From positions 2,604,001 through 2,668,000 of the forward strand of contig NZ_CP137080.1 in assembly GCF_036324365.1 (NCBI RefSeq): a stretch of 64,000 bases of DNA. The letters run 5' to 3'. Shown one piece after another: positions 8,740 through 19,294 of the stretch (its first letter is position 1; the number at the start of each line of letters is the position of its first letter). The DNA comes from Microbacterium limosum (lineage in GTDB: Bacteria; Actinomycetota; Actinomycetes; Actinomycetales; Microbacteriaceae). A program made the translations under genes and the position numbers. The notes below the pieces were generated by a model. The model ran no database searches, was not told where the DNA came from, and saw only the letters and a list, made by a program, of their open reading frames with translations.

Positions 8740-8740
8740 C

Positions 8741-9536
8741 GGGCGACCCGGCGGGCGGCGGGCCACTGGGCGTCCATGTACTCGCGCGGCAGCGCGGGGT
8801 CGAGCCGCAGCAGCGCGAGCCAGTCGGCCACGAGCAGCATCCGCGCCGCCAGGGCTCCCCGCTCGTCGGGAGGCGAGAAGCTCTCCCACCTGGCGAGGAA
8901 CTCGTGGTGAGCGCCGCGGATCGCGTCGATGTCCCACGCGGTGCGCACGGCGTCGACCATCGGGAAGCCCGGGAGCTCCTGGGCCGCGAACGCCGTCACG
9001 GACCCTGCGGGCAGGTCGGGGATGATCGCGGCCAGCGCGCCGGCCAGATCGACCTCGCCGGGCGCGATCCACAGCCCGTCGCGCAGCGGAGCGAAACCCG
9101 ACCAGGTCAGCGCCGCCCGGAGCCGGTGCCGCAGCGTCCGCTGCTCCTCGGGAACCGTGAACGTCACGAGCGTCCACCCCGCACCCGACGGCGCGAAGGG
9201 GGTCGGGCTGTTCACGCGCCGGGATGCCTCCCGCAGCACCTCGATGCCGTGCGCCGTCAGCACGAAGCCGATCTCCCGGCCGAGACGCCGCCGCTCGATC
9301 AACCCGCTGTCCACCATCCGGTCGAGGTTGGTGCGCACGGCGGGGCCCGCGACGCCGGCGTCCTCCAGGACGGTCAGAAGCACCGCCGCGCGCAGCGGCT
9401 CGAAGTACCGGTCGCACACGTACTCGCCGAAGAGCGCCAGCAGCAACTGGCGCGGCTTGCGCGGCAGCGCGGTGCCGTCCCTGACCGCCACGACCCCGCC
9501 GGGATCGACGCCCGGCATCACCTGCGGGGGGTTCAC
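8741..9536 (-). pseudogene. PaaX-family regulator, 3' end truncated (no stop codon of its own)
   Basis: PaaX/PhaX-type regulator: N-terminal winged helix (PRQLLLALFGEYVCDRYFEP, then a recognition helix around AVRTNLDRMVDSGLIERRR) and the PaaX C-terminal domain (TLVTFTVPEEQRTLRHRLR, FAPLRDGLWIAPG). Homology ends near residue 265 in LPREYMDAQWPAARRVA, at about the point where the convergent MarR gene ends. No stop follows: the frame stays open through the antisense of the MarR and aldehyde dehydrogenase genes to 6453, predicting an implausible 1027-residue product. Family members usually continue 15-25 residues past the W-P motif and stop. The GTG start at 9536 overlaps the stop of the ssuB-like gene (GTGA), so the two were one operon. 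Confidence 0.75.
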
Positions 9537-10222
9537 GCGGCCGACACCGGACGGACCGCCTCACCGCGCTTGGCGCGCTGGATCTGCTCGTAGACGTGCG
9601 TGCGCAGCTCGGTGAAACGGGGCAGCGCCCGGGTGGTGATCTGGTCGCGCGCGTCGGGCAGATCGATGGCCAGGTCCTCCTGCACCCAGGTCGGCGACTT
9701 CGACAGCACGACCACGCGCTCTCCGAGATACACGGACTCGTCGATGTCGTGCGTGACGAAGAGGATCGACATGCCCCGCTCGCGGTGGAGGGTGCGCACG
9801 AGGTCCTCGAGATCCGCGCGGGTCTGAGCGTCCACCGCGGCGAAGGGCTCGTCCATGATCAGCACCTCGGGCTGATATGCGACGGCGCGGGCGATGGCCA
9901 CGCGCTGCTGCATGCCGCCCGAGAGCTGCCATGGGTAGCTGCCGCCGGCGTGCTCGAGACCGACGGCGGTCAGCGCGTCGTCGATGAGCCTGTCGCGGTC
10001 GGCGCGGCTGTGGCGCTTGTGCTTGAGCGGCAGCTCCACATTCCCCGGACCGTCAGCCAGGGATAGAGGGAACGGCCGTACTCCTGAAAGACCAGCGCCA
10101 TGTTCGGCGGCGGCGCGGACACCCGTTCCCCGTCGAGCTCGACGGTTCCCGAGGTGGGCGCCAGCAGACCGGCGATGCACTTGAGCAGCGTCGTCTTGCC
10201 GCAGCCCGAAGGGCCGCGTCAT
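9533..10222 (-). pseudogene. SsuB/TauB-like ABC transporter ATPase, 5'-truncated and frameshifted
   Basis: Remnant of the ATP-binding protein of a nitrate/sulfonate/taurine-type importer. In the downstream frame the signature LSGGMQQRVAIARA, Walker B VLIMDEPFAAVD and switch histidine FVTHDIDES are intact. Upstream of about 10045 the homology moves to another frame, with Walker A remnant [12 protein letters not shown] and Q-loop [14 protein letters not shown], so one base appears to be lost near 10040-10048, at the GTCCGGGGAATGTGG stretch. Homology stops abruptly at Walker A near 10218; the first 30-40 residues are absent. It is translationally linked to the truncated PaaX gene. No permease or binding protein remains nearby. 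Confidence 0.85.
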
Positions 10223-10311
10223 GAGTTAGTAGAACGTTGGCCCTACCGCCGAGGGGTTCGCCGTGCACATGTTCCGTGTGACGCAGCCAGAACGATCCCC
10301 CTCTCGATATG

Positions 10312-10344
10312 CCTATGGACAATCCCTATGCGCATAGGTAAAGT
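10312..10344 (+). promoter_or_regulatory. Candidate promoter with palindromic operator for the metF-purU-ligM operon
   Basis: A perfect 14-bp palindrome CCTATGCGCATAGG lies at 10325-10338, with a further half-site CCTATG at 10312-10317. It sits inside the 17-bp spacer between TGGACA (10316-10321) and TAAAGT (10339-10344), so a dimeric repressor bound there would block RNA polymerase. The operon start codon is at 10401. Which regulator binds is unknown; the MarR protein (8197-8739) and the PadR protein (13689-14276) are the nearest candidates. Confidence 0.55.
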
Positions 10345-10400
10345 GCCTCTCGGGAGACGCGACGAAGCGCTCCGACTGAGAGCGGAAAGGACCCCGATCA

Positions 10401-11276
10401 GTGTCTCGAAACACCCCCGCCGCGGATCCCGCGGCAGCCCTGAAGCTGGTGAGCGACTTCTCGCTCGAGATGACCGGAAAGGATGTGCCCGGCCTCGAGG
10501 AGGCGGCGCACTCGATCCCCGCCGGCACGAAGATCAACGTCACGTTCCTCGGGAACGAGGATCTCGACATGCGCGTGTCGGCATCCAAGGCCGTGAAGGA
10601 CATGGGATTCATCCCCGTCCCGCACATCTCGGCCCGGCGCCTGTCGTCGCAGGACCAGCTCGAGGAGTTCCTCGGCCGCCTGCAGGAGGTCGGCGCGACC
10701 GAGCACGTCTTCTCCGTCGGCGGCGACCCCGCCGAGCCCGAGGGCCCCTACCCCGACTCGCTGTCGGTCATCCAGACGGGCCTGCTGCAGAAGTACGGGG
10801 TCAAGGAGGTCTCGATCGCCGGGTACCCCGAGGGCCACCCCGACATCAAGACCGACGTGCTGTGGCGCCACTTGGAGGACAAGTCCGCCGCGCTGAAGGA
10901 GCAGGGCCTGGATGCCGTCATCCTCACCCAGTTCGCCTTCGACACCGACCCGGTGATGGCGTGGATCGACGGCGTGCGCTCCCGCGGGATCGAATCCCAG
11001 ATCCGCATCGGCACTCCGGGACCGGCCGGCATCAAGCGCCTGATCAACTTCGCACGGCGCTTCGGCGTGGGCGCGAACGCGATGATCGTGAAGAAGTACG
11101 GCTTCTCCCTGACCAACCTCATGGGCACCGCCGGACCCGATAAGTTCGTGTCCGACCTCTCCGCGCTGCTGGCGCAGGATCCGGCATCCGGAGACGTCAA
11201 GCTGCACTTCTACACGTTCGGTGGCCTGCTCGCGACGTCGGAATGGGTGCGGCAGTACTCCGCATCCCAGTCCTAA
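10401..11276 (+). CDS. metF: Methylenetetrahydrofolate reductase-like protein
   Basis: MetF-family TIM barrel flavoprotein, 291 residues. In this setting it probably works in the oxidising direction, converting the 5-methyl-THF made by the O-demethylase to 5,10-methylene-THF. Visible family features are FSLEMTGKD (in place of the usual N-terminal E-F-F-P type motif), VPHISARRLSS and VFSVGGDPAEPEGPYPDSL, plus ILTQFAFD and GTPGPAGIKRL. The start is GTG 10401, about nine bases after GGAAAGGA. It heads an operon with purU (10 bp downstream) and ligM. It may be a dedicated catabolic copy and not the methionine-pathway enzyme; that is inferred from the neighbours. Confidence 0.88.
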   Translation: MSRNTPAADPAAALKLVSDFSLEMTGKDVPGLEEAAHSIPAGTKINVTFLGNEDLDMRVSASKAVKDMGFIPVPHISARRLSSQDQLEEFLGRLQEVGATEHVFSVGGDPAEPEGPYPDSLSVIQTGLLQKYGVKEVSIAGYPEGHPDIKTDVLWRHLEDKSAALKEQGLDAVILTQFAFDTDPVMAWIDGVRSRGIESQIRIGTPGPAGIKRLINFARRFGVGANAMIVKKYGFSLTNLMGTAGPDKFVSDLSALLAQDPASGDVKLHFYTFGGLLATSEWVRQYSASQS

Positions 11277-11286
11277 GGAGCCCTCC

Positions 11287-13597
<2,311 letters not shown>

Positions 13598-13612
13598 GCC
13601 CACCGTGAGACC

Positions 13613-13646
13613 CGAGGGGGCCCGAGCTTCTGCTCGGGCCCCCTCG
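13613..13646 (+). terminator. Hairpin terminator of the metF-purU-ligM operon
   Basis: A perfect 15-bp stem (CGAGGGGGCCCGAGC at 13613-13627, complement at 13632-13646) closes the tetraloop TTCT, 16 bp after the ligM stop codon. There is no poly-T tract, which is common for terminators in high-GC actinobacteria. Confidence 0.78.
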
Positions 13647-13688
13647 AACCATTGATAGCCTCACCCTGATCGTGACGAGGGGAACCGG

Positions 13689-14276
13689 ATGAGCCTGCGA
13701 TACGCGCTTCTCGCGCTGCTTCGGGTGGGACCGCTGTCCGGCTACGACCTGCAGAAGCAATTCACGCAGTCGGTGGGCCACGTCTGGCACGCCCCCGACT
13801 CCCAGATCTACCCCGAACTGCGCAAGATGCAGGCGGAGGGCTTGATCGAAGGCGAGGAGCAGCCGCGCGGCGAGCGCGGCACGCGCCGCGTCTACCACGT
13901 CACGCCGGCGGGACATGAGGCGTTCCTGGAGTGGATGCGCACTCCGCTCGACTACCAGCGCGTCCGCGACCCCGCCCACCTTCGCGCGGCGTACCTCGAG
14001 ACGACGACCGCGGATGCCGCCCGCGCCTTCCTGCGGGCGCACATCGTCCAGTGGGAGGGCGAGCTGGAGCAGTGGGAGGGCGAGCTCACCCACATCGAGC
14101 ATCTCTCGAACCCCATGCTCGTGCGGCGACTGGAGGCCACCCCCGCAGAGGGGCACGCCGAGACCATCGCGTGGAAGCGGTTCGCCTACGAGGGCCTCGT
14201 CGAGCGCGCTCGCAGCGAGATCGCCTGGGCGCGCCGGGGCCTGGATCTCGTCGATGAGATCACTGCGCAGGACTGA
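13689..14276 (+). CDS. PadR-family transcriptional regulator
   Basis: PadR-type regulator, 195 residues. It has an N-terminal winged helix (LLRVGPLSGYDLQKQF, SQIYPELRKMQAEGLI, wing RRVYHVTPAGHEAF) and the C-terminal dimerisation domain of the Vir_act_alpha_C type (about residues 95-180, with HIVQWEGELEQWEGEL helices). ATG 13689 follows GAGGGGAA. PadR proteins often sense phenolic acids, and this gene sits directly behind the ligM operon, separated only by its terminator. A link with aromatic catabolism is plausible but inferred. Confidence 0.88.
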   Translation: MSLRYALLALLRVGPLSGYDLQKQFTQSVGHVWHAPDSQIYPELRKMQAEGLIEGEEQPRGERGTRRVYHVTPAGHEAFLEWMRTPLDYQRVRDPAHLRAAYLETTTADAARAFLRAHIVQWEGELEQWEGELTHIEHLSNPMLVRRLEATPAEGHAETIAWKRFAYEGLVERARSEIAWARRGLDLVDEITAQD

Positions 14277-14296
14277 CCGCGGCGCATCGCCTCCCG

Positions 14297-15325
14297 TCAG
14301 AACACGTACTCCATCAGGTCGACCCCGAGCGTGCGGAACGCTTCGTGCGCGCGCAGCCGATGCATGATCGACAGATCGTCGAAGCACACCACGAGCGCAT
14401 AGGCGACGCCCGCGCGAGGTCCCGCCAGCACCCCCGCCTCGGCACGGACGCCGCGGTCTCTGCCGGTCTTGTTGATGAACAGCAGTCCGTGGTCGTCGTC
14501 GTCGTGCGCGAACGGATCGAGCCCTGTCGCGGCCGCGACGAGCGAGAGATCGTGGTTGAGGCAGAGCCACTCCGCCACCTGGGCGCTCACCGCCGCGCTG
14601 ACGAGCGTCGTGTTGACGAGCGCGGCGAAGACCTCCGCCAGCTCCTTCGCCGAGCCGAGCGCGAAGTGGGGCGCATCATCCGGCCCGCGCTCGTCGCGGA
14701 AGCGGTCGAGCACGGCGGCCCGGGCGAGCCCTATCTCCGTGATCCTGCGGTGCACCGCCTCGAGTCCCACCCGCTCCAGCAGCAGGTTCGCGGCCCGGGC
14801 GTCGCCCGCGGACGCCGCCAGGACGGCGACATCGCGCAGGGGCAGGGCGGGCGCGGCGAGGTGACGCCAGAGGCCGGAGGCGCCGGCGGCGTCGGCATCC
14901 CCGCGCTCCACGATCTCGAGAGGATCCACCGATCCGTCGTCGAAGCGGGCGGCGACTTCGATCAGCAGAGGCACCACCCCGAGCGCTCCTATCGGCTGGG
15001 TCACGTGGTCATCGCCCGCCAGCACGACCGAGTCGCGATCGAGATCCCGGACATGCACCGAGACGCGCGCCCCGGTCGCGGCCAGCTCGTCGAGCACCGA
15101 CAGCGTTGACGTGAAGGACCGGCGGGAGGCGGCCTCCCTGCGAGGACGCCGCCGCCCTCCATGGCGCGCCGCGCGCGAATCGGTGCTGTCCCGGGTTGGC
15201 TCAGGAGGCGTGCCCACGAGCGGATTCCTTCCCTCACGGGTGTCGGATCTACTGTCGTGCTCGGTCTGCGGGGGATGCGGCATCCGGGCGCCGTCCCCCG
15301 CGGCACCCGGATGGGGCGGAGTCAC
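14297..15325 (-). CDS. Class A beta-lactamase-fold protein lacking the catalytic SxxK motif
   Basis: A 342-residue protein whose last 260 residues follow the class A beta-lactamase/serine hydrolase fold. The SDN-like segment SAGDARAANLLLERVG and the KTG motif (FINKTGRDRGVRAEAGV) are present. The position expected for Ser-x-x-Lys reads PIGALGVVPLL, so both catalytic residues are missing, suggesting a pseudoenzyme or binding protein. No clear signal peptide is visible; the first 70 residues are Arg/Pro-rich. The GTG at 15325 overlaps the stop of the M13 peptidase gene (GTGA), which supports this start, though an ATG at 15283 is possible. Confidence 0.72.
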   Translation of the reverse strand: MTPPHPGAAGDGARMPHPPQTEHDSRSDTREGRNPLVGTPPEPTRDSTDSRAARHGGRRRPRREAASRRSFTSTLSVLDELAATGARVSVHVRDLDRDSVVLAGDDHVTQPIGALGVVPLLIEVAARFDDGSVDPLEIVERGDADAAGASGLWRHLAAPALPLRDVAVLAASAGDARAANLLLERVGLEAVHRRITEIGLARAAVLDRFRDERGPDDAPHFALGSAKELAEVFAALVNTTLVSAAVSAQVAEWLCLNHDLSLVAAATGLDPFAHDDDDHGLLFINKTGRDRGVRAEAGVLAGPRAGVAYALVVCFDDLSIMHRLRAHEAFRTLGVDLMEYVF

Positions 15326-17283
15326 CAGATGGTAACGCGCTGGTCCTCGGCGAGCCAGAGCTCGTCACCGTCCGTGACGTCGAACGCCTCGTAGAAGGCA
15401 TCGATGTTGCGGACGATCTGGTTGCAGCGGAACTCGTTCGGGGAGTGCGGATCGATCGTGAGCAAGCGGATCGTCTCGGCGTCGCGGCCCTTCTGCTGCC
15501 ACACCTGCGCCCACGAGAGGATGAGGCGCTGGATGCCGGTGAGACCGTCCACCACGGGAGCCTCGGCGCCGTTCAGAGACAGCGCGTAGGCCTTCAGCGC
15601 GATCCCCAGTCCCCCGAGGTCGCCGATGTTCTCCCCGATGGTGAGCGCTCCGTTCACGTGGTGGTCGGGCAGACCCCGTGGCGACAGCGCGTCGTACTGC
15701 ACGATGAGGCTCTTCGTACGCTCCTCGAACGCGGCGCGATCGGACTCCGACCACCAGTCCTGCAGTCGTCCGTCGCCGTCGAATCTGCTGCCCTGATCGT
15801 CGAACCCGTGCCCGATCTCGTGCCCGATCACGGCGCCGATCCCGCCGTAGTTGGCCGCGGCATCCCGCCCGGCGTCGAAGAACGGGTACTGCAGGATCGC
15901 CGCGGGGAACACGATCTCGTTCATGAGCGGGTTGTAGTAGGCGTTGACGGTCTGCGGCGTCATGTACCACTCGTCGCGGTCGATGGGCGACCCGACCTTG
16001 CCGAGCTGCCGGTCGTGCTCGGCGACGTGGGCGCGACGCACGTTTCCGACGAGGTCGGCCGGGTCGATCTCGAGAGCAGAGTAGTCCCGCCATTTCACGG
16101 GATAGCCGATCTTCGGGGTGAACCTGGCGAGCTTGTCCAGGGCGCGCTCCCGTGTCTCGGGTGTCATCCAGGGCAGATCCCGGATGCTCTCCCGGTAGGC
16201 CTCGATGAGGTTGGCGACCAGGTCGTCCATCGCCTCTTTCGCCGCCAGCGGGAAATGACGCTCGACGTACACCTTGCCGATCGCCTCACCGAGCGCGGCC
16301 TCGGCGAGGCTGACGCCGCGCTTCCAGCGCTCGCGGTTGACCGGGACCCCGGTCAGCTGCGTGCCGTAGAAGGAGAAGTTCTCCTGCACGATCTCGTCGG
16401 TGAGGAACGCGGCGGCGGCGTGGACGATCTTGAAGCGCAGCCACGCGCGCCATTCCGGCAGCTTCGCGGGCGTGAGCAGGGAGCCCAGCCCCTCGATGAA
16501 GCTCGGCTGAGAGACGACGACCTCGCCGAACGCGTCTTCGTGATCGGGGGCGGCGGCGCTCCGCCACGGGGAGAGGTCCGCACCCGCGAGCGACACGAGG
16601 TCGTCCCACGTGCGGAGGTTGTACGTCGCGACGGCATCGCGACTGCGCACGTTGTCCCAGTGGTGGCCGGCGAGCTCCGTCTCGATCGCCACGACGCGGT
16701 CGGCCTCGGCCGCGGCATCCTCGACGCCTGCGAGACCCAGGATCGTCTCGATGTGGGCGCGGAATGCGATGCGCAGATCGGCGAAGTTCGGGAGCCGGTA
16801 ATAGCTCTCGTCCGGGAGGGAGAGACCGCCCTGCATGAGGAAGGGGACGTATCGCTGCGGGTCGCCGGGATCGGGTTCGACGTACAGGCCGACGAGGCCG
16901 CCCACGCCCTCCCGCTCGAGACGGCCCGCGAGCGTGAGGAAGCCGGCGATGTCACGGACCTCGTCGACGCTCTCGAGCTGGGCGGCGATCGGGGAGACGC
17001 CCAGCTCGGCGATCCGCTCGGTGTCCATGAAGCTCGTGAAGAGATCGCCGATCTTGCGGGCCTCGGTGCCCGGCTCCGCCGACTGCGACTCCTGCACGAT
17101 CTCGCGCACGTGGCCCTCGGCCTGCTCGGCGAGGAGGTGGAACGATCCCCACCGAGCCTTGTCGTCGGGGATCTCGGTCCGCTCGATCCAGTTTCCGTTC
17201 ACATAGCGGTAGAGGTCGTCCTGGGGTCGGATCTCGGGGCTCAGATCATCGAGCGCGAGACCGGAGCGAAGCGCGTCGGTCAT
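15322..17283 (-). CDS. M13-family zinc metallopeptidase (neprilysin/PepO-like)
   Basis: Endopeptidase of family M13, 653 residues, full length. The zinc motif HEIGH is in AVIGHEIGHGFDDQGSRFD, the third ligand region is LTIGENIGDLGGLGIA, and the substrate-binding NAYYNP is just upstream. The N-terminal domain starts with QDDLYRYVNGNWIERTEIP, typical of the family. There is no signal peptide or transmembrane helix, so unlike animal neprilysins it should be cytosolic, as in many actinobacterial homologues. It overlaps the following beta-lactamase-like gene by four bases. Start ATG 17283. Confidence 0.93.
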   Translation of the reverse strand: MTDALRSGLALDDLSPEIRPQDDLYRYVNGNWIERTEIPDDKARWGSFHLLAEQAEGHVREIVQESQSAEPGTEARKIGDLFTSFMDTERIAELGVSPIAAQLESVDEVRDIAGFLTLAGRLEREGVGGLVGLYVEPDPGDPQRYVPFLMQGGLSLPDESYYRLPNFADLRIAFRAHIETILGLAGVEDAAAEADRVVAIETELAGHHWDNVRSRDAVATYNLRTWDDLVSLAGADLSPWRSAAAPDHEDAFGEVVVSQPSFIEGLGSLLTPAKLPEWRAWLRFKIVHAAAAFLTDEIVQENFSFYGTQLTGVPVNRERWKRGVSLAEAALGEAIGKVYVERHFPLAAKEAMDDLVANLIEAYRESIRDLPWMTPETRERALDKLARFTPKIGYPVKWRDYSALEIDPADLVGNVRRAHVAEHDRQLGKVGSPIDRDEWYMTPQTVNAYYNPLMNEIVFPAAILQYPFFDAGRDAAANYGGIGAVIGHEIGHGFDDQGSRFDGDGRLQDWWSESDRAAFEERTKSLIVQYDALSPRGLPDHHVNGALTIGENIGDLGGLGIALKAYALSLNGAEAPVVDGLTGIQRLILSWAQVWQQKGRDAETIRLLTIDPHSPNEFRCNQIVRNIDAFYEAFDVTDGDELWLAEDQRVTIW

Positions 17284-17364
17284 GTCGTCCAGGATAGGCG
17301 CAGCCGTTCGGGAGTACTCCCACGGGAGGTGGTCGGGACTCGAACGTGCAAGGGGAACCCGCCC

Positions 17365-17835
17365 TCAGCGCGCTCTCTCGGGCTCGGCGTAGTCGTCCGG
17401 AGTGATCGCGCGGATGCCGCGGTCGTGCAGCACGTACTGGGCGCGCAGGTCGACCCGGGCGCTCGCGCACGCCCTCGCCATGGCAGCCGCCCACAGCCGC
17501 TCGTTCGCGCCGAATCGGCGGGGTCCCCTGCGCTCCCACACGAGCACCGCCCGGCGGGCGCCGACCGCCTCGCAGATATACGCCAGGCGATGCGCCAGCA
17601 CGTGCGCCGCATCGCCTTCCCGGGGGTCGGCCGCGGACGGGCGATCGGACGGCCGGGCCGGGTAGTCGTCGCACGGCATGATCGGGTCGGCGAGGCGGTC
17701 GTCGTGGTCGAGGAAGAGCAGCCACAGCTGCCGCGGGTTGATCGCGCGTCCGAGCAGCAGCCCGATCACCTCCTCGAGGTCGGTGTCGAGGGCGAGGATG
17801 CGCGAGCGGTCGAGACGAGGATCGGTGTCGGTCAT
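17365..17835 (-). CDS. Hypothetical protein, 156 residues
   Basis: I do not recognise the family. The protein begins MTDTDPRLDRSRILALDTD at ATG 17835. It has no membrane segments and contains an acidic patch (LFLDHDDRLADPIMPCDDYP) and a C-terminal part that looks like an alpha/beta domain (HVLAHRLAYICEAVGARRAVLVWERRGPRRFGANERL). Longer upstream in-frame extension runs antisense to the MATE gene and is rejected. It is divergent from the MATE exporter gene, with about 120 bp between their starts. Confidence 0.65.
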   Translation of the reverse strand: MTDTDPRLDRSRILALDTDLEEVIGLLLGRAINPRQLWLLFLDHDDRLADPIMPCDDYPARPSDRPSAADPREGDAAHVLAHRLAYICEAVGARRAVLVWERRGPRRFGANERLWAAAMARACASARVDLRAQYVLHDRGIRAITPDDYAEPERAR

Positions 17836-17955
17836 CGGGCCAGCTTCCGCCGTTCCGGACACGGCGGTCCCGCTCGCCCCCGCCGACCGTGGAGACCCCG
17901 CCGCGCCGTCGGCTGGGGAGAACCGTCCCTGCGCTGCGCCTCGTAGGCTCGAGGC

Positions 17956-19290
17956 GTGACGGTGGCGGGCGAGGGGCGGCGACTGAACCGCGACATCCTG
18001 CGCCTCGCCGTGCCGGCGCTCGGCGCGCTGGTCGCGGAGCCGCTCTTCCTCATCGTCGACGCCGCCCTCGTGGGGCACCTCGGCGTCGTCCCGCTGGCGG
18101 GGCTCGGCATCGCCGCTGCCGTGCTGCAGACGATCGTCGGGCTCATGATCTTCCTGGCCTACTCGACGACCCCCGCCGTGGCGCGCCGGTTCGGTGCGGG
18201 TGACCCGAGCCGGGCGGTCTCGGTGGGCATCGACGGGATGTGGCTCGCGCTCGGCGCCGGCGCCGTGCTCGCGCTGCTGGGCTGGCTCACCACCCCCGCG
18301 ATGGTGGCCGCGTTCGGCCCCGGCCCCGACGTCGCAGAACAGGCCGAGACCTACCTCGGGCTCTCGATGGGCGGGCTGCCCGCGATGCTCATCGTCTTCG
18401 CCGCGACGGGATTGCTGCGCGGGCTGCAGGACACGGTCACTCCCCTCTGGATCGCCGGCCTCGGATTCGCCGCCAATGCGCTGCTGAACTGGGCGCTCAT
18501 CTACGGCCTCGGCTGGGGGATCGCGGGTTCCGCGATCGGCACCGTCATCGCCCAGTGGGGAATGGTCGCCGCCTACGTCATCGTCGTCGGCAGGCTGGCG
18601 CGACGGCACACCGCCGCCGTCCGGCCGCAGCGGGAGGGCGTGCGCGGGTCGGCCCGCTCCGGGGGATGGCTGTTCCTTCGCACCGTCAGCCTGCGCCTCG
18701 CGCTCCTGCTCACCGTCGGGGTCGCCACCGGGATGGGACCCGAGGAGCTCGCGGGCTGGCAGGTGGCGTTCACGATCTTCTCGACGGCCGCCTTCGCGCT
18801 CGATGCACTGGCGATCGCCGCGCAGGCCCTCGTGGGCAAGGGCCTCGGCGAGGGCGACGTCCCGCAGGTGCGGCGGGTGCTGCGGCGCACCCTCGCGTGG
18901 GGCGCGTGGTTCGGCGTGCTCGTCGGGGCGCTCGTCGGGCTCGGCTCTCCCTGGATCGGGCTGCTGTTCACCGGCGACGAGCGCCTCGCGGCCCTGGTCC
19001 TGCCCGCACTCGTCGTGCTCGCCATCGCCCAGCCCGTGTGCGGGGTCGTCTTCGTGCTCGACGGCGTGCTCATCGGCGCCGGCGACGCGAAGTACCTGGC
19101 GATCGCGGGGGGAGCGAATCTCGTCCCCTTTCTGCCGGCCCTCGGCATCCTGGCGTGGACGGGCGCCTCCGGCGCCGCGGGGCTCGCGTGGCTCGCGGTC
19201 GCGTTCTTCGGCGTCTACATGTGCGCCCGGCTGCTCACCCTCGGCTGGCGCGTGCGCGGCACGCAGTGGCAGCGCGTCGGCGTCCACTGA
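17956..19290 (+). CDS. MATE-family efflux transporter (DinF-like)
   Basis: Multidrug and toxin extrusion-type transporter, 444 residues, with about twelve predicted helices starting at RLAVPALGALVAEPLFLIVD. The residues following (DAALVGHLGVVPLAGLGIAA) are the usual start of DinF-subfamily MATE proteins. It probably exports cationic or other small compounds using a proton or sodium gradient. It starts at GTG 17956. The gene ends five bases before the stop codon of the convergent methyltransferase gene. Confidence 0.92.
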   Translation: MTVAGEGRRLNRDILRLAVPALGALVAEPLFLIVDAALVGHLGVVPLAGLGIAAAVLQTIVGLMIFLAYSTTPAVARRFGAGDPSRAVSVGIDGMWLALGAGAVLALLGWLTTPAMVAAFGPGPDVAEQAETYLGLSMGGLPAMLIVFAATGLLRGLQDTVTPLWIAGLGFAANALLNWALIYGLGWGIAGSAIGTVIAQWGMVAAYVIVVGRLARRHTAAVRPQREGVRGSARSGGWLFLRTVSLRLALLLTVGVATGMGPEELAGWQVAFTIFSTAAFALDALAIAAQALVGKGLGEGDVPQVRRVLRRTLAWGAWFGVLVGALVGLGSPWIGLLFTGDERLAALVLPALVVLAIAQPVCGVVFVLDGVLIGAGDAKYLAIAGGANLVPFLPALGILAWTGASGAAGLAWLAVAFFGVYMCARLLTLGWRVRGTQWQRVGVH

Positions 19291-19294
19291 CGCC

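Noticed and set aside
6453..8740. The 1027-codon open frame continuing from the PaaX-like gene
   Set aside because: Its last 760 codons lie antisense to the MarR and aldehyde dehydrogenase genes; across the dehydrogenase it runs codon-to-codon opposite the sense frame, where stop codons are rare in high-GC DNA. No protein-like features are seen after the PaaX part.
17310..17365. tRNA-like stretch (GTCGGGACTCGAACGTGC on the + strand) resembling the 3' end of a tRNA gene read leftward
   Set aside because: The T loop is plausible, but the T stem does not pair (GCACG against CCCGA) and no 5' half or acceptor stem is found. At most it is a decayed fragment.
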